Notes: generated by a model not told the origin, from the letters alone. A stretch of DNA of 64,000 bases from Bacillus timonensis (GCF_000285535.1 NZ_HE610987.1:160464-224463); one strand, 5' to 3'; shown: positions 18,138 to 27,765, counted from the first letter of the stretch. Program-made: numbers and translations.

Positions 18138-18249
18138 GTTATTGTGGATTAATCTATAAAGCTGTATGTTTAGGCTCCGGAGCTATAGAGGCAGGTTGGA
18201 GTACATGCGTTTTTTGTATAAACAATGAAACTTGAAAATGATGAGAAGC

Positions 18250-18562
18250 TTTTCTCTCGTAAACTACTTGCAGGCGAGACTTCATTTGCCCGATGAAGGA
18301 CTTTTGCCTCCTAAACTACTTGCAGGCGAGACTTCATTTGCCCGATGAAGGACTTTCCCCTAGTAATCTGTTTCCATTCGAGGCTTCATCACCTCGATGA
18401 AGGACTCTTGCCTATTGAATCTACCTCGTTTAGTCCTTCAAGACCTTGATGAAGGACTTTCCGTGTGGGCTCTGGCTCCATTCGGGACTTCATCAGCCTC
18501 ATGAAGGACTTTCCCTACCAAAACACAACTCTTTCATCACTCCATAACCTCAATGAGGACCC
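18250..18562. repeat. Tandem array of about five 50-60-base hairpin repeats
   Basis: Each unit carries a small palindrome of the form CTTCATN(6-8)ATGAAGGACTTTC. The first two units (18257-18307 and 18308-18358) are nearly identical, sharing AAACTACTTGCAGGCGAGAC. Units three to five (cores at about 18383, 18436 and 18487) keep the TTCAT..ATGAAGGACT hairpin while the rest drifts, and a sixth degraded unit may end near 18562. It lies between the convergent transporter operon and the yesL-like gene. It is not CRISPR: spacers are not unique and the repeat is not constant. Confidence 0.7.
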
Positions 18563-18598
18563 GAACTCAACCGTACGCGCTCATAATTGGGTCTCATC

Positions 18599-19207
18599 CT
18601 ATCCTAACCGTTCTTTCTTCCTCTCCATCTTATTAAATGCACGGAAGCACGCGGCCATGATAATTGCGGCAGATAAGCTACCACCGAAGAAAAACCCCAA
18701 GCCCGGAATGTATCTCACCACAAAAAACACCGTCACAAGGCTCACAATCATGACAAGATTTTCAAGAGGATTAATCAGCATAAGCAACAATGAATTTTTT
18801 AAAATATGAACAATCTTAAGCTCATAATGGACGAACACCGGAATTACATATAACAGCGTCATCACGACTAAAAACATAAACAAATAAATAGGGATTTGAA
18901 TCGCACTGAAATTCTTCACTACCACTAAATCGAGAACAATAAGGCCACCCACTACTACAATGATCAACCCAAGCCCGTTACTTCTCAAAAATTCAGCTTT
19001 ATAGGTACTCCAAAAAGTACGAAAAACCGGAATATCGGTTACGCCCATCAACCATTTGCGAATGACAGCAAACATTGCCACTGTCGCAGGAAAGAATCCT
19101 AAGACAACGAGACCGACGATTGAGAATCCAAGCCAAAGTAAATTTATATATGCAAATTTTGAAATCCATAGTGTAGCAGCATAGGCACGATTTGCCGTCT
19201 TGCTCAT
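18599..19207 (-). CDS. YesL-family membrane protein (DUF624)
   Basis: 202 residues with five hydrophobic segments and the YesL signatures WISKFAYINLLWLGFSIVGL and GFFPATVAMFAVIRKWLMG. YesL-type genes are typically found with YesMN systems and carbohydrate ABC transporters; the molecular role is unknown. The start is ATG 19207 after GGAGGGG. The gene faces the transporter operon convergently. Confidence 0.88.
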   Translation of the reverse strand: MSKTANRAYAATLWISKFAYINLLWLGFSIVGLVVLGFFPATVAMFAVIRKWLMGVTDIPVFRTFWSTYKAEFLRSNGLGLIIVVVGGLIVLDLVVVKNFSAIQIPIYLFMFLVVMTLLYVIPVFVHYELKIVHILKNSLLLMLINPLENLVMIVSLVTVFFVVRYIPGLGFFFGGSLSAAIIMAACFRAFNKMERKKERLG

Positions 19208-19264
19208 CAAATCCCCTCCAACATCATTCCATACATAAATTATCTTAAAATAATTTTATCATAA

Positions 19265-19879
19265 TTACTCGTTAAAAACCCTCAAAAGTTCACTTACAGA
19301 TACAAACTGATAGCCTTGATTATTCAGCTTCTGAACTAACATTCGGACCGCTTTTACTGTTTGAGATCGATCTCCATATCCGTCATGGAATATCAAAATA
19401 CTTCCCTCTTTCACACTTTCGAGTGATGCTCTAAAAATATGTTCGACACCTGGCTGCTCCCAATCACGTGCCTCAAAATTCAAAGCACCAATCATGGAAT
19501 AGCCTTTCTTATCAAGAATCCTACAAACTTGATCATTATAGTCAAAATAAGGAGGTCGAAAGACGACTGGTTTTTGACCAATCAATTCCTCCACAAGTAC
19601 CTCATTCCGATCAATCTCGCCCAAACATTCCTCATCACTTATCTTTGACAAATATGGATGGGAGTAAGTATGATTTCCGATTTCATGGCCTTCACTAGCA
19701 ACCCTTTTTACCAGCTTAGGATATTTCTCCATCTCCTCGCCAACCATAAAAAAGGTTGCACGCCCGCCAACATCTTTAAATATCTCAAGGACTTGCGGTG
19801 TATAAAGCGGATGTGGGCCATCATCGAAAGTAAACGCGACCACCTTTTTTGAAATGGAGAGCCCCTGAATCATTTCCAT
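19265..19879 (-). CDS. Polysaccharide deacetylase (CE4, NodB domain)
   Basis: 204 residues, essentially one NodB domain. All five motifs are visible: TFDDGP, the metal-binding GNHTYSH, RPPYFDYN, the DWEQPG region and LIFHDGYGD. It would remove acetyl groups from GlcNAc or xylan-type polymers in a metal-dependent way. No signal peptide is seen (MEMIQGLSISKKVVAF), so a cytoplasmic or unusually exported enzyme is implied. ATG at 19879 follows GGAGGGAGAAAA. The xylan-degradation context makes acetyl-xylo-oligosaccharide a candidate substrate (inference). Confidence 0.88.
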   Translation of the reverse strand: MEMIQGLSISKKVVAFTFDDGPHPLYTPQVLEIFKDVGGRATFFMVGEEMEKYPKLVKRVASEGHEIGNHTYSHPYLSKISDEECLGEIDRNEVLVEELIGQKPVVFRPPYFDYNDQVCRILDKKGYSMIGALNFEARDWEQPGVEHIFRASLESVKEGSILIFHDGYGDRSQTVKAVRMLVQKLNNQGYQFVSVSELLRVFNE

Positions 19880-19891
19880 TTTTCTCCCTCC

Positions 19892-19920
19892 AAAAAAAGA
19901 ACGAGATCAAACTCGTTCTC
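19892..19920 (-). terminator. Terminator of the aldo/keto reductase gene
   Basis: The stem GAACGAG/CTCGTTC immediately follows the stop at 19921 and is followed by TTTTTTT on the minus strand. Confidence 0.88.
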
Positions 19921-20904
19921 TTAATATGCACCTCTTATAAAGTCTTTGACATTTTCTTGGTAAAAGCGCTGGATCTTTTCTCTTTCTTCAGCTGAAAATG
20001 GTTTTGTTTCCAATGCAGTTAAATTATCTCGAACCTGTTTGACATTTTTGAAACCAGGAATAATAGATGTAATTTCATTGTGATCTAAAATCCAACGTAA
20101 GGCAGCACTTGCCATTGAGTTGCGTCCCTCTGCAATCCACGTTAATTGGTCAGCAAGCTCCACACCCTTTTTAAAACCAAGACCGGCGAATGTTTCCCCA
20201 ACATTGAATGCTTCTCCATTTTCGTTAAAACGACGGTGATCATCTTCTTCAAAAACATGATTAGCTGTAAATTTACCAGTCAGCAAACCGCTTGCAAGTG
20301 GTAATCTAACAAGTAAACCGACACCTTTTTTATAGGCTTCTGGAAGTAATGCTTCCAGTGGCTTTTGGCGGAACATATTAAAAATAATCTGCAGGCTTTT
20401 CACATTAGGATTTTCTAAGCAAATTAGCCCTTCCTCAACAGTTTCCACACTCACACCATAGTGGCGAATTTTCCCTTCACTTTGCAAGCGATCAAGTACT
20501 TCAAACACGCTACCATCCCTTAAAATCTCAGTTGCCGGGCAATGAATTTGGTACAAGTCAATTGCCTCTCGATTTAATCTACGAAGGCTGTCCTCGCAGT
20601 AACGACTTACTTGTTCATAACTGTAATTTTTCGGATCAAAAATATCTCCCTGTCGACAGAACTTTGTCGCGATATGTATGCTGTCTTCCTTGCCCTTTGT
20701 TGCTTTGGCCAACAGTTCTTCACTATGACCATCACCATATACATCGGCTGTATCAAAAAAGTTAACACCTTGGTCAATGGCATATTCCAAAGACTTTAGC
20801 GCCTCAGCATCATTTGTCTTTCCCCATGCACCTCCAATCGCCCACGTTCCGAAGCTAACTTCACTAATCTCTAACCCGGTGTTTCCTAGTTTACGATAGT
20901 TCAC
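19921..20904 (-). CDS. Aldo/keto reductase
   Basis: 327 residues, a TIM-barrel NADPH oxidoreductase. Visible signatures are FFDTADVYGDGHSEELLAKA (catalytic Asp and Tyr), ATKFCRQG (Lys), DLYQIHCP, and the C-terminal IPGFKNVKQVRDNL cofactor site. The GTG at 20904 is used because GGAG lies eight bases upstream; the ATG at 20949 lies on the far side of a hairpin. It follows xylB, so it may act on pentoses or sugar aldehydes, but the substrate cannot be read from sequence. Confidence 0.92.
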   Translation of the reverse strand: MNYRKLGNTGLEISEVSFGTWAIGGAWGKTNDAEALKSLEYAIDQGVNFFDTADVYGDGHSEELLAKATKGKEDSIHIATKFCRQGDIFDPKNYSYEQVSRYCEDSLRRLNREAIDLYQIHCPATEILRDGSVFEVLDRLQSEGKIRHYGVSVETVEEGLICLENPNVKSLQIIFNMFRQKPLEALLPEAYKKGVGLLVRLPLASGLLTGKFTANHVFEEDDHRRFNENGEAFNVGETFAGLGFKKGVELADQLTWIAEGRNSMASAALRWILDHNEITSIIPGFKNVKQVRDNLTALETKPFSAEEREKIQRFYQENVKDFIRGAY

Positions 20905-20921
20905 AGTTATCTCTCCTTTAA

Positions 20922-20946
20922 AGAAACCCCACGTTATTGTGGGGTT
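20922..20946 (-). terminator. Hairpin between xylB and the aldo/keto reductase gene
   Basis: AACCCCAC/GTGGGGTT around a 6-base loop, then TTCTTT on the minus strand, three bases after the xylB stop. Likely a partial terminator within a xylA-xylB-reductase operon. Confidence 0.75.
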
Positions 20947-20952
20947 CATTAT

Positions 20953-22452
20953 TTACTTTCTAAACTCTCTTAATTGCTCATTGAGGAGCTTTGTTTGTTG
21001 ATAAACCTGTTGATACATTGAAAATAACTTCTGGTATGCATCCACGTTTTCAGAAATCGGTTCATATGTTTTTGATGTTTGCAAAAACCTGTCAGCGCAT
21101 TCTTTTAATGACTCAAACCAGCCGCAACCATATGCTGCAAGCATTGCTGCTCCCATTCCTGGACCTTGTTCAGATGTTAATTTTTCAATTTTCGCGTTAA
21201 ATATGTCGGCTTGCATTTGTAACCATGTTTCATTTTTGGCACCGCCGCCAATTGAGATGATTGTATCAATCGTTTTGCCACTGTTTCTAAATATCTCAAT
21301 CGATTCGTTTAAAGAAAATGTGATGCCTTCAAGGACTGCACGTGCGAAATGCTTACGTTCATGGGCTGCATCAATACCGATGAAACTGCCACGAATATTT
21401 GAATCTGCATGTGGAGTCCGCTCCCCAACAATGTAAGGAGTGAATAATAGTCCATTGCTACCTGCAGGCACCCCATCGACACCTTCTAAAAATTGATCAA
21501 AAGCTTCTTCTTTTGCAAATGTATCCTTGAACCAACTTAAGCTATAGCCTGCCGCAAGAGTCACACCCATCGTATAATACGTGTTTTCCTCGCCGTGGTT
21601 AAAATAGTGAACCTTGCCTTCAAAATCAAGGTCATTACGTTCTTCATAAGACAACACTACACCAGAAGTTCCAATACTGCAAAGCGTTTTCCCTTCCGAT
21701 AAAATTCCTGAACCAATTGCGCCACAAGCGTTATCTGCACCTCCTGCAAACACTTTCGTTGCCTCAGATAGGCCTGTCGCCTCGGCAAACTCAGGTGTAA
21801 TCGTGCCAACAAATGCATGTGACTCTACTAATGGAGGACAGAAATCAGCTGAAAGACCAAAGCTCTTCAACACTTCCCCACTCCACTCGCGTTTTGCCAC
21901 GTTCAGCATCAAAGTACCCGCCGCATCAGAATATTCCATATGCACTGCACCTGTAATACGATAGCGTAAGTAATCCTTAGGAAGCATGAACACGCTTGAA
22001 CGTTCAAAAATCTCAGGTTCATTTTCTTTCACCCACAGAATTTTCGGCAGCGTAAGCCCTTCTAAAGCTGGATTTTTTGTTACCTCTAATAATCTTTCTC
22101 TGCCGAAAGTTTCATAGATTTCCTCACATTGCTTTGTTGTTCTTGTATCATTCCATAAAATGGCGTTTCTTAATACATGGTTTTCTTGGTCGAGTAAAAC
22201 AAGTCCATGCATTTGGCCGGAAAAACTGATTCCTTCAATATCTTTAACATCACCGTCGAATTGGGCAATAAGTTCCTTAAGTCCAGCAGTTGTCTTTTCA
22301 ACCCACTCTTCTGGATTTTGTTCACTATAACCCGATTTTTCGATAATGAGAGGATATGACTTCGATACTTCACTTGCAACTTCACCATTTTGATTTACAA
22401 GTAAAATCTTTACCGCACTTGTTCCGAGGTCCACACCTATAACATATTTCAT
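20953..22452 (-). CDS. xylB: Xylulokinase
   Basis: 499 residues of the FGGY kinase family. It phosphorylates D-xylulose to xylulose 5-phosphate. GVDLGTSAVKILLV is the phosphate-1 loop, SGQMHGLVLLD the xylulokinase-typical substrate segment, AGGADNACGAIG the catalytic Asp region, and SIGGGAKNETWLQMQADI the C-terminal adenosine site. ATG at 22452 follows AAAGGATGATATAG. It lies 69 bases after xylA with a hairpin between. Confidence 0.97.
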   Translation of the reverse strand: MKYVIGVDLGTSAVKILLVNQNGEVASEVSKSYPLIIEKSGYSEQNPEEWVEKTTAGLKELIAQFDGDVKDIEGISFSGQMHGLVLLDQENHVLRNAILWNDTRTTKQCEEIYETFGRERLLEVTKNPALEGLTLPKILWVKENEPEIFERSSVFMLPKDYLRYRITGAVHMEYSDAAGTLMLNVAKREWSGEVLKSFGLSADFCPPLVESHAFVGTITPEFAEATGLSEATKVFAGGADNACGAIGSGILSEGKTLCSIGTSGVVLSYEERNDLDFEGKVHYFNHGEENTYYTMGVTLAAGYSLSWFKDTFAKEEAFDQFLEGVDGVPAGSNGLLFTPYIVGERTPHADSNIRGSFIGIDAAHERKHFARAVLEGITFSLNESIEIFRNSGKTIDTIISIGGGAKNETWLQMQADIFNAKIEKLTSEQGPGMGAAMLAAYGCGWFESLKECADRFLQTSKTYEPISENVDAYQKLFSMYQQVYQQTKLLNEQLREFRK

Positions 22453-22472
22453 CTATATCATCCTTTTCTATG

Positions 22473-22508
22473 AAAATGTGCTGGAGCATCACACTTCCAG
22501 CACATTTT
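22473..22508 (-). terminator. Hairpin between xylA and xylB
   Basis: A perfect 13-bp stem, AAAATGTGCTGGA with its complement, around a 10-base loop. It probably attenuates or stabilises the xylA message relative to xylB. Confidence 0.75.
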
Positions 22509-22521
22509 AGGTTTCTATAAA

Positions 22522-23844
22522 TTAAGCATTAAGAGTTTCTAATAGATATTGGTTAATCAATGCTTTTAAGCGTTCTGTTCTACCTGATGTATTTTTAATT
22601 TCAGTTAATCCAAGTGCATATGCTTCAAGCTCACGGAAGTTTGTTTTTCCTTCCACGATATCTAATCCGATACCTTTTGTAAAGCTGCTGTAGCGTTCTT
22701 CAACAAAGCTATCAAGTACTTTGTCTTCAATTAGCTTGTTTGCTACTTTTAAACCAACTGCAAATGCATCCATACCTGCAATATGTGCGTGGAAAAGATC
22801 ATCTGTATCGAATGAACCTCTTCTTACCTTCGCATCAAAGTTCAAACCACCTTTACCAAGTCCCCCATTTTTCAAGATTTCATACATTGCTAATGTATTT
22901 GTGTATAGGTCTGTTGGGAATTCATCCGTATCCCAGCCAAGTAATGTATCTCCTTGGTTTGCGTCAACTGAACCAAGCATACCATTTATACGTGCCGTTC
23001 TTAGCTCATGTTCAAATGTATGACCAGCTAGTGTTGCATGGTTTGCTTCAATATTGAACTTGAAGTAGTCAGTAAGGTCATATTTTTGTAAGAATGCTAG
23101 ACCGGTTGCAACATCGAAATCATATTGGTGTTTTGTTGGCTCTTTTGGTTTTGGTTCGATTAAGAACGGAACATTTAAACCAATCTCTTTCGCATAGTCA
23201 ACCGCCATGTGGAAGAAACGTGCTAAGTTGTCCATTTCAAGTTTCATATCAGTATTTAGGAGTGTTTCGTAGCCTTCTCGACCACCCCAGAATACATAGT
23301 TTTCTGCACCAAGTTCTTTCGCTACCTCTAAGCCTTTTTTCACTTTCGCTGCAGAAAAAGCAAATACATCTGCATTAGGAGATGTTGCAGCACCATGTGT
23401 GTAGCGTGGATTTGTGAACATATTTGCTGTATTCCAAAGTAATTTTACTTTGCTTGTTTTCATGTAATCTTTGATCATCGCAACGATAACATCAAGATTT
23501 TCATTTGTTTCCTTTAATGTGCTTCCTTCTGGTGCAATATCAACATCGTGGAAAGCAAAGAATGGAACATCTAATTTTTCAAAAAGTTCAAATGATGCTT
23601 CCACACGAGCTTTCGCTAAGTCTAATCCTTTCAGGTGATCCCAAGGACGGATTGCAGTACCTACACCAAATGGATCAGAACCATTAGCTGTGAAAGTATG
23701 CCAATAAGCTACAGAATAACGAAGAATTTCTTCCATTGATTTACCATTAATTTTTTCTTCTGGATTGTAATATTTAAAAGCAAAAGGATTTGTTGATTTA
23801 GCACCTTCATATTTAATTTTGTTTACTGTCTCGAAATAAGCCAT
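22522..23844 (-). CDS. xylA: Xylose isomerase
   Basis: 440 residues, the usual length for the class II enzyme. It converts D-xylose to D-xylulose. The signatures [16 protein letters not shown] and the metal-binding [18 protein letters not shown] and [17 protein letters not shown] are all present, and [12 protein letters not shown] carries the catalytic His-Asp. ATG at 23844 follows GGAGGAATAACCCC. It is expressed from the XylR/CcpA-controlled promoter just upstream. Confidence 0.98.
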   Translation of the reverse strand: MAYFETVNKIKYEGAKSTNPFAFKYYNPEEKINGKSMEEILRYSVAYWHTFTANGSDPFGVGTAIRPWDHLKGLDLAKARVEASFELFEKLDVPFFAFHDVDIAPEGSTLKETNENLDVIVAMIKDYMKTSKVKLLWNTANMFTNPRYTHGAATSPNADVFAFSAAKVKKGLEVAKELGAENYVFWGGREGYETLLNTDMKLEMDNLARFFHMAVDYAKEIGLNVPFLIEPKPKEPTKHQYDFDVATGLAFLQKYDLTDYFKFNIEANHATLAGHTFEHELRTARINGMLGSVDANQGDTLLGWDTDEFPTDLYTNTLAMYEILKNGGLGKGGLNFDAKVRRGSFDTDDLFHAHIAGMDAFAVGLKVANKLIEDKVLDSFVEERYSSFTKGIGLDIVEGKTNFRELEAYALGLTEIKNTSGRTERLKALINQYLLETLNA

Positions 23845-23887
23845 GGGGTTATTCCTCCTAATATTTTTGTAGTTTACTATAAAATCG

Positions 23888-23901
23888 TGTAAATGCTTTC
23901 A
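23888..23901. promoter_or_regulatory. CcpA cre site in the xylA leader
   Basis: TGTAAATGCTTTCA matches the cre consensus TGWAANCGNTNWCA at all but one position. It lies downstream of the xylA promoter, a usual position for catabolite repression by transcription blocking. Confidence 0.75.
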
Positions 23902-23944
23902 AAATATTTTAAAGCTTAAAAAGTGATAAGCTTTTCATACCCAG

Positions 23945-23973
23945 ATTATAACACCGTTCACTATGTTTGTCTA
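23945..23973 (-). promoter_or_regulatory. xylA promoter
   Basis: On the minus strand TAGACA and TATAAT are separated by exactly 17 bases. The -35 box lies inside the XylR operator candidate at 23961-23987. Confidence 0.75.
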
Positions 23974-23987
23974 TACGATAAACTAAG
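23961..23987. promoter_or_regulatory. XylR operator candidate at xylA
   Basis: An inverted repeat CTATGTTTGTC-TATAC-GATAAACTAAG, similar to known Bacillus xyl operators built on AGTTTGT/ACAAACT arms. It covers the xylA -35 box. Confidence 0.7.
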
Positions 23988-24081
23988 TTTGTTCCATTTT
24001 TTTATAAACGTATATTTACCCATTCATTTTAAGCCTAAATCCCCTTACTAGCAACAAGTTTCATATTCATATATCGATTAG

Positions 24082-24109
24082 ACTAAGTTTATGATAAAAT
24101 AAACATACT
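24082..24109. promoter_or_regulatory. XylR operator candidate at xylR
   Basis: An inverted repeat ACTAAGTTTAT-GATAAA-ATAAACATACT, 22 bases upstream of the xylR start, with arms matching those of the xylA operator. It suggests autoregulation. Confidence 0.6.
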
Positions 24110-24130
24110 ACCATATAAGGAGTTTTTAAC

Positions 24131-25276
24131 GTGGGAACGAAGACATGGAATCAACAAGTTGTGAAAAAAAACAATAAAGCACTCGTCTTTCAAATGATTA
24201 TCGAAAAAGAGCCGATTTCACGGGCTGACATTGCTCAAATTTCAGGCTTAAATAAAACAACAGTTTCTACATTTGTAACAGAATTAATAGAGGAAGATTT
24301 AATTTTCGAATCAGGACCAGGTGTCTCAAGTGGCGGCCGTCGTCCAGTAATCCTTCATTTCAATAAAAATGCTGGTTTTGCGATTGGAATCGATATCGGT
24401 GTCAACTATGTTTTGTCTGTCCTTACCGATTTAAAAGGAAATATACTAATTGAGAAAAATCAACCCCTTACCCGTACCACCTATGCGACGGTTATGGGCA
24501 TTGTACAAGATATGATTCAGTCATTAATGGATGAAATGCCCAAAAGCAGATATGGGATTGTTGGCATCGGAGTCGGTGTACCCGGAATTGTGAACAATGA
24601 GGGCACCATTCTTCTTGCACCGAACCTTGGCTGGAGCAATATCCAATTTAAAGAAGACCTTGAAAAACTATATGAAGTTCCTGTTATTATTGAAAACGAG
24701 GCAAATGCCGGAGCAGTAGGAGAACAGCAATTTGGTGCAGGTCAGGATAATGAAAATATCCTTTATATCAGTGCTGGGATTGGAATTGGTGTCGGAATCA
24801 TTGTTAATAAAGAACTATATAAAGGAATAAATGGATTTTCCGGTGAAATGGGTCATATGATTATTGATATGAATGGGAAGCGTTGCAACTGTGGCAGTCG
24901 TGGCTGCTGGGAAGCATATGCATCAGAACAAGCCCTTCTAGAAATGGCTGACGAGAACATCGATTCATTAGAAACTCTTATACAATTAGCGGAAAACAAC
25001 GACAAAAAGGCAAAAAGTCTATTTGAAGATATCGGCAATTATTTAGGGTTTGGCATGAACAACATTATCAATACGTTTAATCCAGATCAGGTCATTATCG
25101 GAAATCGATTAGCCCTTGCAAAAAAATGGCTCGAAGCACCAATCCGGAATACGATTGAAACTCATACACTCGCATTCCACCAAAACGACCTGCAACTCAA
25201 CTTCTCAAAACTTGGAAAATACTCAACCTCCTTAGGTGTATCAGCCTTTGTCGTTGATAACTTTATCAAAGGTTAG
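24131..25276 (+). CDS. xylR: Xylose operon repressor, ROK family
   Basis: 381 residues. The N-terminal winged helix-turn-helix (about 15-75: ISRADIAQISGLNKTTVSTFV) is followed by a ROK domain with GIDIGVNYVLSVLTD, GVGVPGIVNNEG, ENEANAGAVGEQQFGAG and the zinc site CNCGSRGCWEAYAS. It represses xylA and probably itself, released by xylose. GTG start at 24131 after AAGGAG. Divergent from xylA, as in other bacilli. Confidence 0.96.
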   Translation: MGTKTWNQQVVKKNNKALVFQMIIEKEPISRADIAQISGLNKTTVSTFVTELIEEDLIFESGPGVSSGGRRPVILHFNKNAGFAIGIDIGVNYVLSVLTDLKGNILIEKNQPLTRTTYATVMGIVQDMIQSLMDEMPKSRYGIVGIGVGVPGIVNNEGTILLAPNLGWSNIQFKEDLEKLYEVPVIIENEANAGAVGEQQFGAGQDNENILYISAGIGIGVGIIVNKELYKGINGFSGEMGHMIIDMNGKRCNCGSRGCWEAYASEQALLEMADENIDSLETLIQLAENNDKKAKSLFEDIGNYLGFGMNNIINTFNPDQVIIGNRLALAKKWLEAPIRNTIETHTLAFHQNDLQLNFSKLGKYSTSLGVSAFVVDNFIKG

Positions 25277-25282
25277 GAAGAA

Positions 25283-25301
25283 GGGACAGGTCCACCGTCC
25301 C
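25283..25301. repeat. GGGACA palindromic element (short)
   Basis: GGGACAGG-TCCACC-GTCCC immediately downstream of xylR; one more member of the dispersed family. Confidence 0.65.
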
Positions 25302-25340
25302 ACCCCCCTGTTTTTTTACGATCAGGGGGTCATTTTATGA

Positions 25341-25372
25341 AAAAAATTCGATAGGCGCACCTATCGAATTCT
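25341..25372. terminator. Bidirectional terminator between xylR and the GH43 gene
   Basis: The palindrome AATTCGATAGG..CCTATCGAATT is flanked by an A-run on the left and T-rich DNA on the right. It can serve both convergent genes. Confidence 0.85.
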
Positions 25373-25378
25373 TCTTTA

Positions 25379-26362
25379 TTATTTTTCGTACGGATCAATC
25401 GTTTGGATTGTTCCATCTTCATTGTATTTTAGTTCAGTAAATTTCACGCTACGTTTATGGTTGATACCGTTTGATAAGGAGCAGTCATGATAGAATAAAT
25501 ACCATTTTTCATTAAATTGAACAATTGAATGGTGTGTTGTCCACCCAATAACTGGTGTAAGAATTGTACCCTTGAAAACGAATGGACCCTGTGGATTCTC
25601 GCTGACAGCGTATACAATTTTATGTGTTGTCCCTGTTGAATAAGAGAGATAATAAAGACCATTGTATTTATGTACCCATGGACCTTCAAAATATCTTCGG
25701 TCTTCATCCCCCGCTAAAATTGGGTTTCCATCTTCATCAATAATGGAAATTTCCTTAGGTTCACTTTTAAAAGTCAGCATATCATCACTTAATTCTGCGA
25801 CAATTGGGCCTAAAGCTGGTTCTGTAGGAGCTGGACCTTCTGTTACCTCTTCTTTGTATGTTCCAGTCTGCCATTTTTCAAGTTGTCCACCCCATAGCCC
25901 GCCAAAATACATATACGCGCGATCATCCTCGTCCACTAAAACAGCTGGGTCGATACTGAAGCTTCCTGGAATATAGTTTTCCTCAGGTGTAAAAGGACCT
26001 GCAGGACTAGTGCCAGTGGCAACCCCAATTCGGAAAATACCATCCTTATCTCGTGCTGGGAAGTAAAAATAATATTTTCCGTTCTTATAAGCTGCATCTG
26101 GTGCCCACATTTGCTTACTTGCCCATGGAACATCCTTTACATGTAGCACTTCCCCATGGTCTACAACTGGTGCGTCTATATCCTCCATGGATAAAACATG
26201 ATAATCTTCCATCTTATATTGGTCCCCATTATCATTTGACGGTTCATCATGTTCAAGGTCATGGGAAGGGTAAATATAAAGTTTCCCTTCAAAAACATGT
26301 GCTGATGGATCTGCTGTAAAAATATGTGTAACGATTGGTTCGTTAGGTTTCACGTTTTTCAC
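25379..26362 (-). CDS. GH43 beta-xylosidase / alpha-L-arabinofuranosidase, cytoplasmic
   Basis: 327 residues, a single five-bladed GH43 domain. The three expected carboxylates are visible in FTADPSAHVFEGK (base Asp), GSFSIDPAVLVDED (pKa-modulating Asp) and RRYFEGPWVHK (acid Glu). There is no signal peptide, so it acts on imported oligosaccharides. Which of xylosidase or arabinofuranosidase activity dominates cannot be told from sequence. I use the GTG at 26362, eight bases after GGAGG, instead of the TTG that overlaps the ribosome site. Confidence 0.9.
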   Translation of the reverse strand: MKNVKPNEPIVTHIFTADPSAHVFEGKLYIYPSHDLEHDEPSNDNGDQYKMEDYHVLSMEDIDAPVVDHGEVLHVKDVPWASKQMWAPDAAYKNGKYYFYFPARDKDGIFRIGVATGTSPAGPFTPEENYIPGSFSIDPAVLVDEDDRAYMYFGGLWGGQLEKWQTGTYKEEVTEGPAPTEPALGPIVAELSDDMLTFKSEPKEISIIDEDGNPILAGDEDRRYFEGPWVHKYNGLYYLSYSTGTTHKIVYAVSENPQGPFVFKGTILTPVIGWTTHHSIVQFNEKWYLFYHDCSLSNGINHKRSVKFTELKYNEDGTIQTIDPYEK

Positions 26363-26420
26363 CTTAATATCCTCCAATATTTTTAATGATACTTACACAT
26401 CCATTATAATCATACTAGGG

Positions 26421-26447
26421 TGACTTTGTATACCGAAACAACTAACT
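26421..26447. promoter_or_regulatory. Possible XylR operator upstream of the GH43 gene
   Basis: TGACTTTGTATACCGAAAC and ACTAA form a loose inverted repeat with arms TGACTTTGT and ACAACTAA, similar in layout to the two better xyl operators. A TATAAT box for the gene lies 12-17 bases closer to the start. Confidence 0.35.
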
Positions 26448-26471
26448 TTCATAAAAATAAGTTTGTATATA

Positions 26472-26504
26472 TAAAAAGACTCCCACACTGACGGGGAGTC
26501 CTTC
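26472..26504 (-). terminator. Terminator of the acyl-CoA operon
   Basis: The stem GACTCCC/GGGGAGTC is followed by TTTTTAT on the minus strand, about 100 bases beyond the thiolase stop. Confidence 0.8.
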
Positions 26505-26607
26505 TTATTCAAATCACAAGTATAGTTAAAGAGGTTATAGAAATGTTTTGCTTCGGTTATTTTCGTTTCCGTCTATCCCATTAGTTTTTTTATGTAACCC
26601 TTGGCTT

Positions 26608-27765
26608 TTAATCCACTTCAATTAAAACCGCTGCTCCTTGACCTCCACCGCCACACATCGATGCAATGCCTCTGCCCCCACCGCGGCGCTTAAGTTCATG
26701 TGCAAGAGTTAACACAAGACGGAATCCGCTAGCACCTAGTGGATGACCAAGGGCAATCGCCCCTCCGTTTACGTTCACAACATCAGAAGGAAGCCCTAAC
26801 TCACGTTGGCTTGCGAGAACAACACTTGCAAAAGCTTCGTTAATTTCGAACAAATCAATATCTGACAGTCGTAAATTTGTCCGATCTAACAAGGATCGAA
26901 TTGCATTTGCTGGCTGAAGATGTAATGATGGATCTGGCCCGGCCACATACGCCCAGTCGACTATGGTTGCAAGCGGCGACTTGCCTAATTTATCACATGT
27001 ATCTAAATTAGAGAGTAGACCTGCACTTGCTCCATCAGACATTGGACTAGCATTTCCAGGAGTAATCGTTCCTCCCTCTTCAAATACTGGTTTAAGGTTT
27101 TCTAACTTTCCGATGGTCGTTTGTGGACGAATACATTCATCATCGGTTATAAGCTGTCCCGAAACACTAACTTCTGCAATTTCATCCCTAAATACTCCAG
27201 CACTTTGGGCCTTTGCTGCCCTTAATTGTGAGCTTAGAGCATATTCATCTTGTTCTGCTCGGTTAATAGATAGTTTACGATTTGTTTTTTCAGATAATCC
27301 ACCCATTGATGTATCAGAAAGTGCACACCACAACCCATCATTTAACGTATCGTAAAACGATACTGTACCCATTTTTACTTCCCGTCTCAAGTTTGATACG
27401 TGAGGGGCATTCGTCATGGATTCAAATCCTCCGACAACGAATAAATCCCCTTCCCCTCTTTCGATACGGCGGGCAGCATCAGATACAGCTGCTAAACTAG
27501 CAATACAAACACTGTTAAGTGTTAGAACAGGTGTGTTTATATCAATTCCAGCGTTGACCGCAACTTGACGTGCTGGATTTTGACCTTGCCCAGCCTGGAT
27601 AACTTGACCTAGTATAACACCATCAGCTTTGGCAGATTCGGGAATACGACGAACAAGCTCCGAAACTGCTGCTGTTCCTAGTTCTGTTGCTGTTTTTGTT
27701 TGAAAGCACCCCTTGAACCTTCCAATAGGAGTTCGTACTCCATCAATTAAAACAGTTTTTTTCAA
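26608..27765 (-). CDS. Acetyl-CoA C-acyltransferase (thiolase)
   Basis: 385 residues. It carries out reversible Claisen condensation or thiolysis of acetoacetyl-CoA or related acyl-CoAs. The nucleophile Cys is in LNSVCIASL, and [14 protein letters not shown] and the second Cys in MCGGGGQG complete the active site. The TTG at 27765 is preferred because AGGATGG lies at the right distance and relatives begin [14 protein letters not shown]; a GTG at 27774 is the alternative. It is the last gene of the five-gene minus-strand operon and likely cleaves the acetoacetyl-CoA made by the ligase encoded first. Confidence 0.93.
   Translation of the reverse strand: MKKTVLIDGVRTPIGRFKGCFQTKTATELGTAAVSELVRRIPESAKADGVILGQVIQAGQGQNPARQVAVNAGIDINTPVLTLNSVCIASLAAVSDAARRIERGEGDLFVVGGFESMTNAPHVSNLRREVKMGTVSFYDTLNDGLWCALSDTSMGGLSEKTNRKLSINRAEQDEYALSSQLRAAKAQSAGVFRDEIAEVSVSGQLITDDECIRPQTTIGKLENLKPVFEEGGTITPGNASPMSDGASAGLLSNLDTCDKLGKSPLATIVDWAYVAGPDPSLHLQPANAIRSLLDRTNLRLSDIDLFEINEAFASVVLASQRELGLPSDVVNVNGGAIALGHPLGASGFRLVLTLAHELKRRGGGRGIASMCGGGGQGAAVLIEVD

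Noticed and set aside
18250..18562. CRISPR array
   Set aside because: Repeat units are degenerate, spacers are not unique or of constant length, and no cas genes are present.
26963..27355. 130-codon plus-strand frame
   Set aside because: Antisense shadow of the thiolase gene.
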